Positions 51,881 to 60,807 of a DNA stretch of 61,526 nucleotides are shown here, piece after piece. Source of the DNA: an uncultured Pelagibacteraceae bacterium. Lineage in GTDB: Bacteria; Pseudomonadota; Alphaproteobacteria; Pelagibacterales; Pelagibacteraceae. Location of the stretch: the NCBI GenBank assembly GCA_902537575.1, contig CACBBX010000003.1:1-61526 (forward strand). Direction: 5' to 3'. Numbering within the stretch: the stretch's first letter is position 1; the number at the start of each line of letters is the position of its first letter. The translations under genes and the position numbers were made by a program. Under the pieces are notes generated by a model. It was not told the DNA's origin, did not search any database, and was given only the letters and a program-made list of their open reading frames with translations.

Positions 51881-52428
51881 TGAATAAATTATTCTTGTTT
51901 CTCTCATTTTTAATGGGAGTGGTTGTTTTATCATCAAATTATTTAGTCCAATTCCCAATTAAATACTATGGACTAGAAGAGATATTAACATATGGAGCAT
52001 TTAGTTACCCAATAGCTTTTTTAATAACTGACTTAGCAAACAGATCTTATGGAAAATTAGTTGCAAGAAAAATTGTTTATATTGGTTTTGCAATAGGAAT
52101 TAGTTTTACTCTTATGTTCTCAACAAATTTTGCAGATTTAATTTCAGTAAGAATTGCAATTGGATCTGGAACAGCCTTTTTGGTAGCTCAACTATTAGAT
52201 GTCCAAATATTTGATAAATTAAGAAAAAGAGAATGGTTCATTGCTCCTTTAACATCATCCTTAATTGGATCTACAATCGATACATTTTTGTTCTTTTCAA
52301 TATCTTTTTATGCAACAGGTATTCCTTGGGTTACTTTATCTTTAGGAGATTTAGCAGTTAAGATATTAGTTGCTCTTGTAATGCTAATTCCATTCAGAAT
52401 TCTTCTTGGTACTTTAAAGCCGGTATAG
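51880..52428 (+). CDS. Queuosine precursor transporter (YhhQ/VUT family)
   Basis: This 182-residue membrane protein has about six hydrophobic segments and the VUT-1/YhhQ family pattern: LIDLANRSYGK-like sequence (here FLITDLANRSYGKLVARKIV), SVRIAIGSGTAFLVAQLLDV and KLRKREWFIAPLTSSLIGST. E. coli YhhQ takes up 7-cyano-7-deazaguanine and 7-aminomethyl-7-deazaguanine for queuosine in tRNA. The first residues form a hydrophobic segment. It is coupled to rpmB by a TAATG overlap and converges on aguA with a one-base gap. Confidence 0.85.
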   Translation: MNKLFLFLSFLMGVVVLSSNYLVQFPIKYYGLEEILTYGAFSYPIAFLITDLANRSYGKLVARKIVYIGFAIGISFTLMFSTNFADLISVRIAIGSGTAFLVAQLLDVQIFDKLRKREWFIAPLTSSLIGSTIDTFLFFSISFYATGIPWVTLSLGDLAVKILVALVMLIPFRILLGTLKPV

Positions 52429-52429
52429 T

Positions 52430-53500
52430 TTAGATTTTGGGCTCTGGTTGTGTCATACAATGAATAGCTCCAAAACCCCAAATGAGTTTAGTGCAGTCAA
52501 TTGGTACAATTTTTTTATTTTTAAAAAATTTTTTAAAAATTAAAATTACTTTTTTATCATTTTTATCTTTAAAGATTGGTAATAATACTATTTTATTAGC
52601 AATATAAAAATTCAGATAACTTGCAGGAACTCTTATTTTTTCAATATATATAGGCTTAGGCATAGGTACTTCAATTATTTTAAATTTTCTTTTATTTATA
52701 TTTTTAGCGTTCTTTAAAATATTTAAATTTTCTTTTAAATTTTTATAATTCTTTTCATTTCTATTTTTTTCAACTCCAGTCATAATTGTGTCTTCAGAGA
52801 CAAACCTTGAAATATCATCGATGTGTCCGTGAGTATCATCTCCTTTAATCCCCTTATTAAGCCAAATGAAATTTTTAACATTTAAATATTTATTTAATGT
52901 TTTTTCTAATAATTTTTTTGTAATCCCAGGATTTCTTTCTTGTACTTTGCTTAAAAGACATTCCTTAGTTAGAAGAACTGATCCTTTACCATTGACATCT
53001 ATAGCACCTCCCTCCAATACTAATTGCTTTGACTTATTATTAATCTTAACAACAGGATCTATTTTTTTTACTTTAGTTAATTTTGATAATTTATTATTGA
53101 TATTGTTGTCTTTTTTATAATCTTTGTATTTACTCCATGCATTGAATTTAAAATTTACAATCAATTTATTTTTGATCTTTTCATTTATTATATATATTGG
53201 ACCAGAGTCTCTTAACCAAATCCGATTAGTGGTTATTTTGTAAAAAATAATATTTTGTAAGTTATTGGGAAATTTACTTAATAAATTTATAATTTTCTTT
53301 TTATCTTTATAATTATTTATTAATAAATTTATTTTTTGTGATCTTGATAATTCACTTATTATTTGTGAAACTATTTTTGGGATATTTTTAAAAAGACCAG
53401 GCCAGTCACTTTTGTTATATGGCCAAGCTATCCATACACTTTCTTGCAACTCCCATTCTGCAGGCATTCTGTAGCCAATGAGAGATAAATTATTATTCAT
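52430..53500 (-). CDS. aguA: Agmatine deiminase
   Basis: AguA (356 aa) hydrolyses agmatine to N-carbamoylputrescine and ammonia. It is a peptidylarginine-deiminase-fold protein. The N-terminus has YRMPAEWELQESVWIAWPYN. Further motifs are RIWLRDSGPIYII, LEGGAIDVNGKGSVLLTKEC, GIKGDDTHGHIDDISRFV and the catalytic cysteine near the end in GFGAIHCMTQPEP. It overlaps aguB by eight bases and is the last gene of the polyamine operon. No arginine decarboxylase to make agmatine is in the window. Confidence 0.94.
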   Translation of the reverse strand: MNNNLSLIGYRMPAEWELQESVWIAWPYNKSDWPGLFKNIPKIVSQIISELSRSQKINLLINNYKDKKKIINLLSKFPNNLQNIIFYKITTNRIWLRDSGPIYIINEKIKNKLIVNFKFNAWSKYKDYKKDNNINNKLSKLTKVKKIDPVVKINNKSKQLVLEGGAIDVNGKGSVLLTKECLLSKVQERNPGITKKLLEKTLNKYLNVKNFIWLNKGIKGDDTHGHIDDISRFVSEDTIMTGVEKNRNEKNYKNLKENLNILKNAKNINKRKFKIIEVPMPKPIYIEKIRVPASYLNFYIANKIVLLPIFKDKNDKKVILIFKKFFKNKKIVPIDCTKLIWGFGAIHCMTQPEPKI

Positions 53501-54374
53501 CTTTAGGATTTTTTAGAAGTCCTTTGTAATAATCTATTCTTCTATCTCTTAAAAATGGCCAATGATTTCTAGCTGTTTCAATTTTATTTAGATCAATTCT
53601 AGTAATTAAGATTTCCTCTTTATCTGATTTTGACTTCGCAATAATATTTCCACTGGGATCGATAATCATTGAGTTACCCCAAAAGTGTATTTTTCTTTTT
53701 CCAGTTTTCTCTAAACCAATTCTATTTATAGCAGCAACAAATACCCCATTTGCTATGGCGTGAGATCTTTGGATAGTTATCCATGCTTCTAATTGGGATT
53801 TTCCAAAATGTTTTTTCTCTTTAGGGTGCCAACCAATCGCTGTTGGATAAAATAAAATTTCTGCTCCTTTTAGCGTTGTTAATCTTGCAGCTTCTGGAAA
53901 CCATTGATCCCAGCAAATCAAAGAACCAACTTTTCCGTATTTTGTTTTTATAGATTTAAAACCTAAATCTCCTGGAGTGAAGTAGAATTTTTCATAATAA
54001 CCTGGATCATCTGGAATATGCATTTTTCTATACTTTGATATAATCTTACCCTTGTCATCAATTACAATGCTTGTGTTATGATAAAAACCAGTAGTTTTTT
54101 TTTCAAATAAAGAAATCATTAAAACAACAGAAAGTTCTTTGGCTAATTTACAATATATATCTGATAATCTACCTGGAATTTTTTCTGCTAACTTAAACTT
54201 AGCATGATTTTCACTTTGACAAAAATATGGAGATAAAAATAGTTCAGGAAGACATATTATTTTTGCTTTTTTCTTTGCTGCTTCTTTAATCTTAATTACA
54301 GAATTTTCTATATTTTTATTTTGATTATCAAAAACTTTAGTTTGAATTAAACCAATTGTAGTTTTTTTTGCCAT
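53493..54374 (-). CDS. aguB: N-carbamoylputrescine amidase
   Basis: AguB (293 aa) converts N-carbamoylputrescine to putrescine, CO2 and ammonia. It is a nitrilase-family enzyme with a complete Glu-Lys-Cys triad: ICLPELFLSPYFCQSE, KYRKMHIPDDPGYYEKFYF and GSLICWDQWFPEAARLT. LFYPTAIGWHPKEKKHFG and FWGNSMIIDPSGNIIAKS are characteristic of the AguB branch. It lies three bases after the deoxyhypusine-synthase-like gene and overlaps aguA. Confidence 0.95.
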   Translation of the reverse strand: MAKKTTIGLIQTKVFDNQNKNIENSVIKIKEAAKKKAKIICLPELFLSPYFCQSENHAKFKLAEKIPGRLSDIYCKLAKELSVVLMISLFEKKTTGFYHNTSIVIDDKGKIISKYRKMHIPDDPGYYEKFYFTPGDLGFKSIKTKYGKVGSLICWDQWFPEAARLTTLKGAEILFYPTAIGWHPKEKKHFGKSQLEAWITIQRSHAIANGVFVAAINRIGLEKTGKRKIHFWGNSMIIDPSGNIIAKSKSDKEEILITRIDLNKIETARNHWPFLRDRRIDYYKGLLKNPKDE

Positions 54375-54377
54375 GAA

Positions 54378-55421
54378 TTATTTAAAAATATTTGAAAAAT
54401 TTTTCCGATCTCTACTCTTCCATTCCCCTCTATGATAAGCATCACTAGCTATTATAGGCAAAACACTTGTAGCTTCTGCAAAAACCATTTGTTCTTTAGT
54501 GGTATCAACTTTACCCCAAGAACTTGCCTCTTTTAAAGTTGAGCTACTACATGCTCCATCTCTACTATCTGCAACTGTAATTTGAACGGCATATTTGTGC
54601 ATATCGACATCTTTTCCTAAAAGTTCTGCACAAATAACTGTATCTTGAATGAAATTCTTTGGCACTCCACCACCTATCATAAATAATCCTGAGCCTTTGG
54701 ATTTAATCTTTATTTCTGTAAGTTCCCTAAATTCCCTAACAGAGTCAATTGTAATATGTTTTTTTGGATTTTTTTCCTGGTGCATTACTAAACCAAATCC
54801 TGCACTCGAATCTGTAAAAGCAGGGCAGAAAATTGGAACATCATTATCAAATGCTGTTTCAATTAATGAATCTTTCTTTATTGAGTTCTTTTTAAGATAC
54901 TTTCCCATTTCATATATAAACTCTCTAGAAGTGTAACTCCTTGGTTCTAATGTATTAGCTATATCACATATGATTTTGTCACACATTTGAAGCTCTTCCT
55001 CATCAATATAAGTGTCGTAAATTCTATCGATATAATTATCTCTTAACTCGGTATCATCTTGAAACTGTGAGCCCTGGTAATGTTTAAAACCTAGTGCTTC
55101 AAAAAAATCCATATCTACAATTGAGGCGCCAGTTGCAACAATTGCATCGACCATATTATATTTAACTAGATCCTTATATATATTCATACATCCTGCAGCA
55201 GATGTTGATCCAGCCAAAGTTAGGAAAATTGTACAATCTTTATCTTTCAACATTTCATTATAAATATTCGCTGCGTTAGCAGTCTCTCTAGATACGAAAG
55301 ACATTTTTTCCATTGATGAGATTATCTTTCTCGCGTCAAAGGAGGTGATATCAATGTGTTCTACTGGGTTTTTTAAAAAATCTTTTTTACTATTGTGACC
55401 CAGATTTTTTTGGTCTGACAT
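54378..55421 (-). CDS. Deoxyhypusine synthase-like protein
   Basis: This 347-residue protein belongs to the deoxyhypusine synthase family: FLTLAGSTSAAGCMNIYKDL, VDAIVATGASIVDMDFFEAL, PIFCPAFTDSSAGFGLVMH, and VQITVADSRDGACSSS. The catalytic lysine of eukaryotic enzymes (in EAVSWGK) is preserved as EASSWGKVD. Eukaryotic and archaeal enzymes modify eIF5A, which bacteria lack, so it more likely transfers an aminobutyl group from spermidine or putrescine to a small amine, as in homospermidine-type synthesis. Its place between an ornithine decarboxylase and the agmatine genes supports a polyamine role. The exact product is unknown. Confidence 0.9.
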   Translation of the reverse strand: MSDQKNLGHNSKKDFLKNPVEHIDITSFDARKIISSMEKMSFVSRETANAANIYNEMLKDKDCTIFLTLAGSTSAAGCMNIYKDLVKYNMVDAIVATGASIVDMDFFEALGFKHYQGSQFQDDTELRDNYIDRIYDTYIDEEELQMCDKIICDIANTLEPRSYTSREFIYEMGKYLKKNSIKKDSLIETAFDNDVPIFCPAFTDSSAGFGLVMHQEKNPKKHITIDSVREFRELTEIKIKSKGSGLFMIGGGVPKNFIQDTVICAELLGKDVDMHKYAVQITVADSRDGACSSSTLKEASSWGKVDTTKEQMVFAEATSVLPIIASDAYHRGEWKSRDRKNFSNIFK

Positions 55422-56605
55422 TAAGCGACCATATTAGCTTTGTTGCTATCTTTATCGTACATTGTCATTATTGGTTTATCCTCAACTTCATAAATCTCAT
55501 CCGAATAATAGCCATTGAATTGAGTTCTAAAAGTTAATCCATAAGCTCCAAGTTGACCAAGCTCTATATAATCATTCTCTTTAATATTGTTTGGAAGCAA
55601 AAAAGGACCCTTCATATAATCCATGCTATCACATGTTGGACCAAAGAAATCAAAAGCTGTTAATTTTTTTGAAATAATTTTATTTGAGTTGTCTTTAATC
55701 ATCTTTGACGGGTAAACAATATTTGGAGTACCAGCATCAAAAAGAGTACCGTATGTACCATCATTTATATAAAGCTTTTGTTTTTTTCTAAGGTTAACTT
55801 TAACAATTGTTGATCCGCTTTCTGCAACTAAAGCTCTTCCAGGTTCACAAATTATTTTTGGCAATGTTTCAAGTTTTAAATTTTCTAAACTTTTTTTTAT
55901 TTCAGTAAAGTAATTATTCAATGATTGAGGAATTAAATCAGGATAGATAGTTGGAAATCCGCCTCCTATATTTATATAATCTGGAATTATTTTTGTTTTT
56001 TTTATTATAATTCCAATTTCAGTTATACCCTTTGAGTAAGAAATTGGATGCATGCATTGGGATCCAACATGAAAACTTAAACCTATTTTTTTTGCATGTT
56101 GTTTTGCTAATCTTGTTAAACCTACAGCTTCAGAAGTTAAAGCTCCAAACTTTTTTGACAAGTCAATTTCTGCGTGCTCGTTTGAAACTGCCACTCTTAC
56201 AAATAATTCTAAATCTTTTGCATTATTCGTACTTTCTATAATTTTGATTAATTCGTCTTTAGTATCTAATGAAAAAGTCTTAACATTATAATTAAAATAA
56301 GCTTCCTTAATACTTTCTCTACTTTTTACAGTATGCATATATGAGCATTTTGCATTCTGACTAAAATTTCTTATGTTTTTTATTTCTTCGATTGATGCAA
56401 CATCAAATTGCTCTATTCCACTATCTATTATTGTTTTAATTATTTCTGGATGAGGATTTGTCTTTACAGCATATAAAACCGATCCTGAGAATTTTTTTAA
56501 AAAAAACTTTACTGCAGATTCAATTGAGCTTTTTCTGATACAATATACTGGTTTTTCAGGTTTCAGTTGATTTATAAGTTCTTCAACTGATTTAAATTTT
56601 TGCAT
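55421..56605 (-). CDS. Ornithine decarboxylase (alanine-racemase fold)
   Basis: This 394-residue PLP enzyme has the PLP lysine in VLYAVKTNPHPEI, FHVGSQCMHP, NIGGGFPTIYP, ICEPGRALVAESG, and the C-terminal GPTCDSMDYMKGP with the Cys-Asp pair used by eukaryotic-type ornithine decarboxylases. ELGQLGAYGLTFRTQFNGY ends the barrel-linked domain. It would make putrescine from ornithine; some relatives prefer lysine. I start at ATG 56605 (MQKFKSVEEL), with GGAGG eight bases upstream; an earlier in-frame TTG lies on the Shine-Dalgarno itself. It overlaps the next gene by one base. Confidence 0.9.
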   Translation of the reverse strand: MQKFKSVEELINQLKPEKPVYCIRKSSIESAVKFFLKKFSGSVLYAVKTNPHPEIIKTIIDSGIEQFDVASIEEIKNIRNFSQNAKCSYMHTVKSRESIKEAYFNYNVKTFSLDTKDELIKIIESTNNAKDLELFVRVAVSNEHAEIDLSKKFGALTSEAVGLTRLAKQHAKKIGLSFHVGSQCMHPISYSKGITEIGIIIKKTKIIPDYINIGGGFPTIYPDLIPQSLNNYFTEIKKSLENLKLETLPKIICEPGRALVAESGSTIVKVNLRKKQKLYINDGTYGTLFDAGTPNIVYPSKMIKDNSNKIISKKLTAFDFFGPTCDSMDYMKGPFLLPNNIKENDYIELGQLGAYGLTFRTQFNGYYSDEIYEVEDKPIMTMYDKDSNKANMVA

Positions 56606-56612
56606 TTTTAAT

Positions 56613-56618
56613 GCCTCC
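56613..56618 (-). promoter_or_regulatory. Shine-Dalgarno setting the ornithine decarboxylase start
   Basis: On the minus strand GGAGGC (56618-56613) is a near-ideal ribosome binding site, eight bases from ATG 56605. GCATT and AATGC (56613-56601) can form a small hairpin that includes the ATG. Confidence 0.75.
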
Positions 56619-56657
56619 AAAAAAAATTTAACAAAAAAAAAGTCTTTTAAATAAAAA

Positions 56658-56685
56658 AACTTTAATATTTTTGGGATCTAAAGTT
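56658..56685 (-). promoter_or_regulatory. Terminator-like hairpin in the ornithine decarboxylase leader
   Basis: On the minus strand AACTTTA (56685-56679) pairs with TAAAGTT (56664-56658) across a 14-base loop and is followed by a T-run (56657-56653). It lies about 50 bases before the ATG, so it could act as an attenuator or leader element. The stem has one G-C pair, so stability is low. Confidence 0.33.
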
Positions 56686-56775
56686 AAAAATCACCAATGT
56701 AAAGTAAATAATTCAGGTCAGTATTGTGAAATAATCATCTATTGAAAAATGTTACTGAGTTACCATATAAGTTGT

Positions 56776-57339
56776 ATGAAAGAACAAGCAACGCTTCAAA
56801 ACCTGAGTGATTTTGAGAATAAATCACTGCTAATTTGTGATGACGACAATCCTTTTAGAGAAAGATTGGCAAGAGCAATGGAAAAGAAAGGTTTTGAGGT
56901 TTTTCAAGCAGAGAGTGTACAAAAAGGTGTTGAAGCTGTTAAAGCAAAAAAACCTGGATTTGCTGTAGTAGACTTAAGACTTGGAGATGGAAATGGTCTT
57001 GAAGTAGTAAAAGAAATTCAAACCTCAAATAATGATAGCAGAATTATAATGTTAACTGGATATGGAAACATTCCAACAGCAGTTGCGGCTATTAAAGAGG
57101 GTGCAATCGATTATCTTGCTAAGCCAGCAGATGCTGAAGATGTTGAAAAAGCTTTGTTAGCAGATCCATCAAAAAAAGCTGCACCTCCAGAAAATCCCAT
57201 GTCAGCAGATAGAGTAAAATGGGAACATATTCATAGGGTTTTTGAGCTTTGCAATAGAAATGTATCTGAAACAGCAAGAAGACTTAAAATGCACAGAAGA
57301 ACTCTTCAAAGAATTCTGTCTAAAAGATCACCTAGATAA
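56776..57339 (+). CDS. regA: RegA/PrrA/ActR-type response regulator
   Basis: This 187-residue regulator has a receiver domain (LLICDDDNPFRERLARAMEK, phosphoacceptor Asp in FAVVDLRLGDGNGLEVV, MLTGYGNIPTAVAAIKEGA, YLAKPADAEDV) and a C-terminal Fis-type helix-turn-helix ending NVSETARRLKMHRRTLQRIL, then SKRSPR. That ending is almost a signature of the redox-responsive RegA/PrrA family. I start at ATG 56776 (MKEQATLQNL), nine codons inside the longest frame. The cognate kinase RegB is not adjacent. It is divergent from the polyamine operon and converges on bioY. Confidence 0.93.
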   Translation: MKEQATLQNLSDFENKSLLICDDDNPFRERLARAMEKKGFEVFQAESVQKGVEAVKAKKPGFAVVDLRLGDGNGLEVVKEIQTSNNDSRIIMLTGYGNIPTAVAAIKEGAIDYLAKPADAEDVEKALLADPSKKAAPPENPMSADRVKWEHIHRVFELCNRNVSETARRLKMHRRTLQRILSKRSPR

Positions 57340-57883
57340 ATTTTCTAATTTTTATAATTTGCTTAATTAATACTACCAAGATGGAGATTTTGAATACTTC
57401 AGCCAACAAAAAAGGTTTAGCTCCCAACGCGAAAATAGGCTTGTCCCATCCGATTAACGTTCCTAACCACAATAATCCTAAAATATATATAGTTGAAGTT
57501 GCAATCACAAGTTTACCCAAAACAACTAAAAAACCATCCTCAAATTTAATCATAGATGCTAGATAGCATGCTGTTAAGAATCCAATTAAATATCCCATAG
57601 TTGGACCAGTGAAATATAACAGTCCAACACCTTTTTCTGGAGAATTTGAAAAAACGGGCAATCCTGCAATTCCTTCAATTAAATACAATCCGACAGTAGC
57701 TAATCCAATTTTATATCCTAAGCTAACACCTAAAAATAAGACTACAAAAGTTTGCATAGTCATAGGAACTGGGTAAAAAGGAATTTTTATTTTTGCAGAA
57801 ATAGTCAAAGCTATTGAACCAAGAACTATAGCTAACAAAGATTTAATAATTTTAGGTTGTGTAAGATTTTTTGTTAATTCCAT
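57332..57883 (-). CDS. bioY: Biotin transporter BioY
   Basis: BioY (183 aa) is the substrate-binding membrane component of an ECF-type biotin uptake system. It has about six hydrophobic segments and the family motifs IKIPFYPVPMTMQTFVVLFL, LGYKIGLATVGLYLIEG, GIAGLPVFSN and TGPTMGYLIGFLTACYLAS. The ATPase and EcfT partners are not present here; some BioY proteins work alone. The 3' end overlaps the regA end by eight bases. This fits a biotin-scavenging lifestyle. Confidence 0.93.
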   Translation of the reverse strand: MELTKNLTQPKIIKSLLAIVLGSIALTISAKIKIPFYPVPMTMQTFVVLFLGVSLGYKIGLATVGLYLIEGIAGLPVFSNSPEKGVGLLYFTGPTMGYLIGFLTACYLASMIKFEDGFLVVLGKLVIATSTIYILGLLWLGTLIGWDKPIFALGAKPFLLAEVFKISILVVLIKQIIKIRKFI

Positions 57884-57887
57884 AAAA

Positions 57888-57916
57888 TTAATAATACTCT
57901 TAATTGTTAATATAAT
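57888..57916 (+). promoter_or_regulatory. Candidate promoter of polA
   Basis: TTAATA (57888-57893) and a perfect TATAAT (57911-57916) are 17 bases apart in the gap between bioY and polA. Transcription would start near 57923, leaving a leader of about 59 bases. Confidence 0.42.
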
Positions 57917-57981
57917 CTAGTGATTAGTAGATTAAATTAAAGTTTAGACTATATTGAGCATAAAATATTTAATAAAATTTA

Positions 57982-60756
57982 ATGGGAAAAATACAAAAAA
58001 CTGATCATTTTTATCTTATTGATGGTTCTGGATATATCTTTCGAGCTTATTATGCATTACCACCATTAAGTAGAAAAAGTGACGGACTGCCAACAGGCGC
58101 AGTTAGTGGTTTTTGCAGTATGCTTTTTAAACTTTTAGAGGATTCAAAATCAAATCAAAATATGCAGAAACCAACTCATTTTGCAGTTATTTTTGACTCT
58201 GCCAGGAAAACATTTAGAAATGAAATCTATAGTGAATATAAAGCAAACAGATCTGAGGCGCCTGATGACCTTGCACCTCAATTTGAATACATAAGGAAGT
58301 CTGTTTTAGCATTTAACCTACCATCTGTAGATTTACCCAATTATGAAGCAGATGATTTGATTGCAACTTATGTCAACAAAATACTCAAAAAAGGTGCGAA
58401 GGTTACCATTGTTTCATCAGATAAAGATTTAATGCAATTATATCAAAAAAATGTCCGTATTTTTGATCCAATGAAAAATAAATTCGTAACTCAAGAAGAT
58501 GTCATTAAAAAGTTTGGGGTTGATGCATCAAAAGTGATAGATGTCCAGTCCTTAGCAGGTGATAGTAGTGATAACGTACCAGGTGTACCTGGAATAGGTG
58601 TAAAAACTGCTGCTGAGCTAATTAATAAATATGGCACTCTGGAAAAATTATTGAAATCAGCTCATGAAATTAAACAAAACAAAAGACGAGAAACTCTTTT
58701 AGAAAATAAAGATAAAGCATTAATTAGTAAAAAACTTGTGACTTTAGATCATAAATCTCCAATAAATAGAGAACTAGATGAGTTTCAGTTAAAAAGTATA
58801 GACAAAGATAAATTATATAAATTTCTAAGAGAGATGGAATTTAATAGATTGTTAAGTTCTGCTATTTCTGCATATGGAGAGCCAGACTTAACAATCTCTG
58901 TCCCAGAAGCTAAAAATATAGACAAGCAAAGTCAAATTAATAATAAAAATTATTATTTAATTTCTAACCCAGATGAAATAGATGATTGGGTCGAGGAGGC
59001 TGAAGAGTTAGGAGAGGTTGCTGTTGATACTGAAACAAATTCTCTAGATCCTCATCAAGCAGAGCTAGTAGGTATCTCGCTTTCTTCAAAAATAGGTAAG
59101 GCCTGCTATATTCCAATTGGTCACAAATCGTCAAAATGTATTAAAAAAGAAGTTGTTATAAAAAAACTAAAAAAATTACTAGAAGATCCAAGTGTTAAAA
59201 AAATTGGTCAAAATATTAAATTTGATTTTATTGTTTTATTTAAACACGGCATAACATTGTCTGCCATGGAAGACACAATGTTGATGTCTTATGTTTTAGA
59301 TGCAGGAAAAAATAGACATAATATGGATACATTATCAGAGTTACATCTTGGACATAAAACGATTTCTTTCAAAGAAATAGTGGGAACCGGAAAAAAAGAA
59401 ATCAATTTTAGTGAAGTAGAAGTTAATAAAGCAAAAGATTATGCAGCTGAGGATGCTGATGTAACTTTTAGACTTTATAAAAAATTTCTCAAAAATTTAA
59501 AATCTGAAAAATTGTATAAAATTTATGAAATTTTTGAAAAGCCATTAATCAAAATTCTCGCATTTATGGAAATAGAAGGTGTTGAAATAGATAGTAAGTT
59601 TTTAACTTCTCTGTCTAAAAAATTTGAAAAAAAAATCCTAACCTTAGAAAAAGATATATTTAAAATTTCAAAAAAAGAGTTCAATATCGGTTCACCTAAA
59701 CAACTAGGTGAAATCATTTATAATGACCTTAAAATAGCAGGCTTAAAAAAAACAAAAAAAGGTGGATTTGCAACGAGTGCTTCTGTTCTAGAGGATCTAG
59801 CTTTTAAGGGTAACAAATTTCCTAAATTAATCTTGGACTGGCGACAGTTATCAAAATTAAAAAATACTTATTCAGATGCATTACCTGAGCACGTTAACCC
59901 AATAACAAAAAGAGTACACACTTCCTTTTTGTTAGCGGCTACAACAACTGGAAGACTAGCTTCAAGTGAACCTAATCTGCAAAATATTCCTATTAAATCT
60001 GATGATGGCAAAGATATAAGAAAAGCATTTAGGGCGAAAAAAGATCATTTATTAATTTCTGCGGATTATAATCAAATAGAAATGAGAATTCTTGCCGATT
60101 TAGCAGATGTTAAAGAATTAAAAAAAGCTTTTAAAAATGAGGAAGATATTCATTCATTAACAGCTAGCCAAATATTTAATATTGATATTAAAAAAGTAAA
60201 TCAAGACCATAGAAGAAAAGCCAAAGCAATTAATTTTGGGATAATTTATGGAATTTCTCAATATGGTTTAGCAAAGCAAATTAATGTATCGAACTACGAA
60301 GCTGAAGAATTTCTAAATTCATATTTTGGAAAATTTCCAGAAATTAAAGTCTATATGGAAAACACTATTAAATTTTGCAGAAAAAGTGGTTATGTAAATA
60401 ATATTTTTGGAAGAAGATCACACTTTAATGGGATAAACGATAAAAATTTTAATGTGAGAAATTTTCAGGAGCGTGCTGCAATTAATGCTCCAATACAAGG
60501 ATCGGCTTCAGAAATAATGAGATTAGCCATGATAAGATTAAATAAAAAAATGTCTGAGGATAAAATTACAAAACCAAAAATGCTTCTTCAAATTCATGAT
60601 GAATTGATCTTTGAAGTTCCAAAAAAAGATGAAAAGTTAATGACCAAAATAATTAAAAATGAGATGACAAGTGTAGCTCAAAGCGACTTTCACTCATTTT
60701 CTACCCCTTTAACAGTTGATGTTAATGTAGGTGACAATTGGGGAATGCTTCATTAA
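57982..60756 (+). CDS. polA: DNA polymerase I
   Basis: PolA (924 aa) fills gaps and removes RNA primers. The 5'-3' exonuclease domain has LIDGSGYIFRAYYALPPLS, NYEADDLIATY, SSDKDLMQLYQ and GDSSDNVPGVPGIGVKTAAE. The 3'-5' exonuclease domain appears active: DTETNSLDPHQAEL, KIGQNIKFDFIVLF and DYAAEDADVT keep the acidic residues. The polymerase domain shows TTGRLASSEPNLQNIP, ISADYNQIEMRILADL, RRKAKAINFGIIYGIS and QIHDELIFEVP. Length matches the E. coli enzyme. Confidence 0.98.
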   Translation: MGKIQKTDHFYLIDGSGYIFRAYYALPPLSRKSDGLPTGAVSGFCSMLFKLLEDSKSNQNMQKPTHFAVIFDSARKTFRNEIYSEYKANRSEAPDDLAPQFEYIRKSVLAFNLPSVDLPNYEADDLIATYVNKILKKGAKVTIVSSDKDLMQLYQKNVRIFDPMKNKFVTQEDVIKKFGVDASKVIDVQSLAGDSSDNVPGVPGIGVKTAAELINKYGTLEKLLKSAHEIKQNKRRETLLENKDKALISKKLVTLDHKSPINRELDEFQLKSIDKDKLYKFLREMEFNRLLSSAISAYGEPDLTISVPEAKNIDKQSQINNKNYYLISNPDEIDDWVEEAEELGEVAVDTETNSLDPHQAELVGISLSSKIGKACYIPIGHKSSKCIKKEVVIKKLKKLLEDPSVKKIGQNIKFDFIVLFKHGITLSAMEDTMLMSYVLDAGKNRHNMDTLSELHLGHKTISFKEIVGTGKKEINFSEVEVNKAKDYAAEDADVTFRLYKKFLKNLKSEKLYKIYEIFEKPLIKILAFMEIEGVEIDSKFLTSLSKKFEKKILTLEKDIFKISKKEFNIGSPKQLGEIIYNDLKIAGLKKTKKGGFATSASVLEDLAFKGNKFPKLILDWRQLSKLKNTYSDALPEHVNPITKRVHTSFLLAATTTGRLASSEPNLQNIPIKSDDGKDIRKAFRAKKDHLLISADYNQIEMRILADLADVKELKKAFKNEEDIHSLTASQIFNIDIKKVNQDHRRKAKAINFGIIYGISQYGLAKQINVSNYEAEEFLNSYFGKFPEIKVYMENTIKFCRKSGYVNNIFGRRSHFNGINDKNFNVRNFQERAAINAPIQGSASEIMRLAMIRLNKKMSEDKITKPKMLLQIHDELIFEVPKKDEKLMTKIIKNEMTSVAQSDFHSFSTPLTVDVNVGDNWGMLH

Positions 60757-60765
60757 TTTAATACC

Positions 60766-60795
60766 ATTGCCCAAATTAGGACAATTTAGTATTTT
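60766..60795 (+). promoter_or_regulatory. Candidate promoter and dyad before chvI
   Basis: TTGCCC (60767-60772) and TATTTT (60790-60795) are 17 bases apart, giving a start near 60802 and a leader of about six bases. The -35 lies within an imperfect inverted repeat, ATTGCCC (60766-60772) with GGACAAT (60779-60785), one mismatch. It could be an operator, or a terminator hairpin for polA. Confidence 0.4.
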
Positions 60796-60807
60796 TAAGA
60801 TGAATTT

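Noticed and set aside
54378-55421. True deoxyhypusine synthase modifying eIF5A
   Set aside because: Bacteria lack eIF5A; the neighbours are small-molecule polyamine genes.
56606-56620. TTG start of ornithine decarboxylase at 56620
   Set aside because: Those bases are the Shine-Dalgarno GGAGG for ATG 56605.
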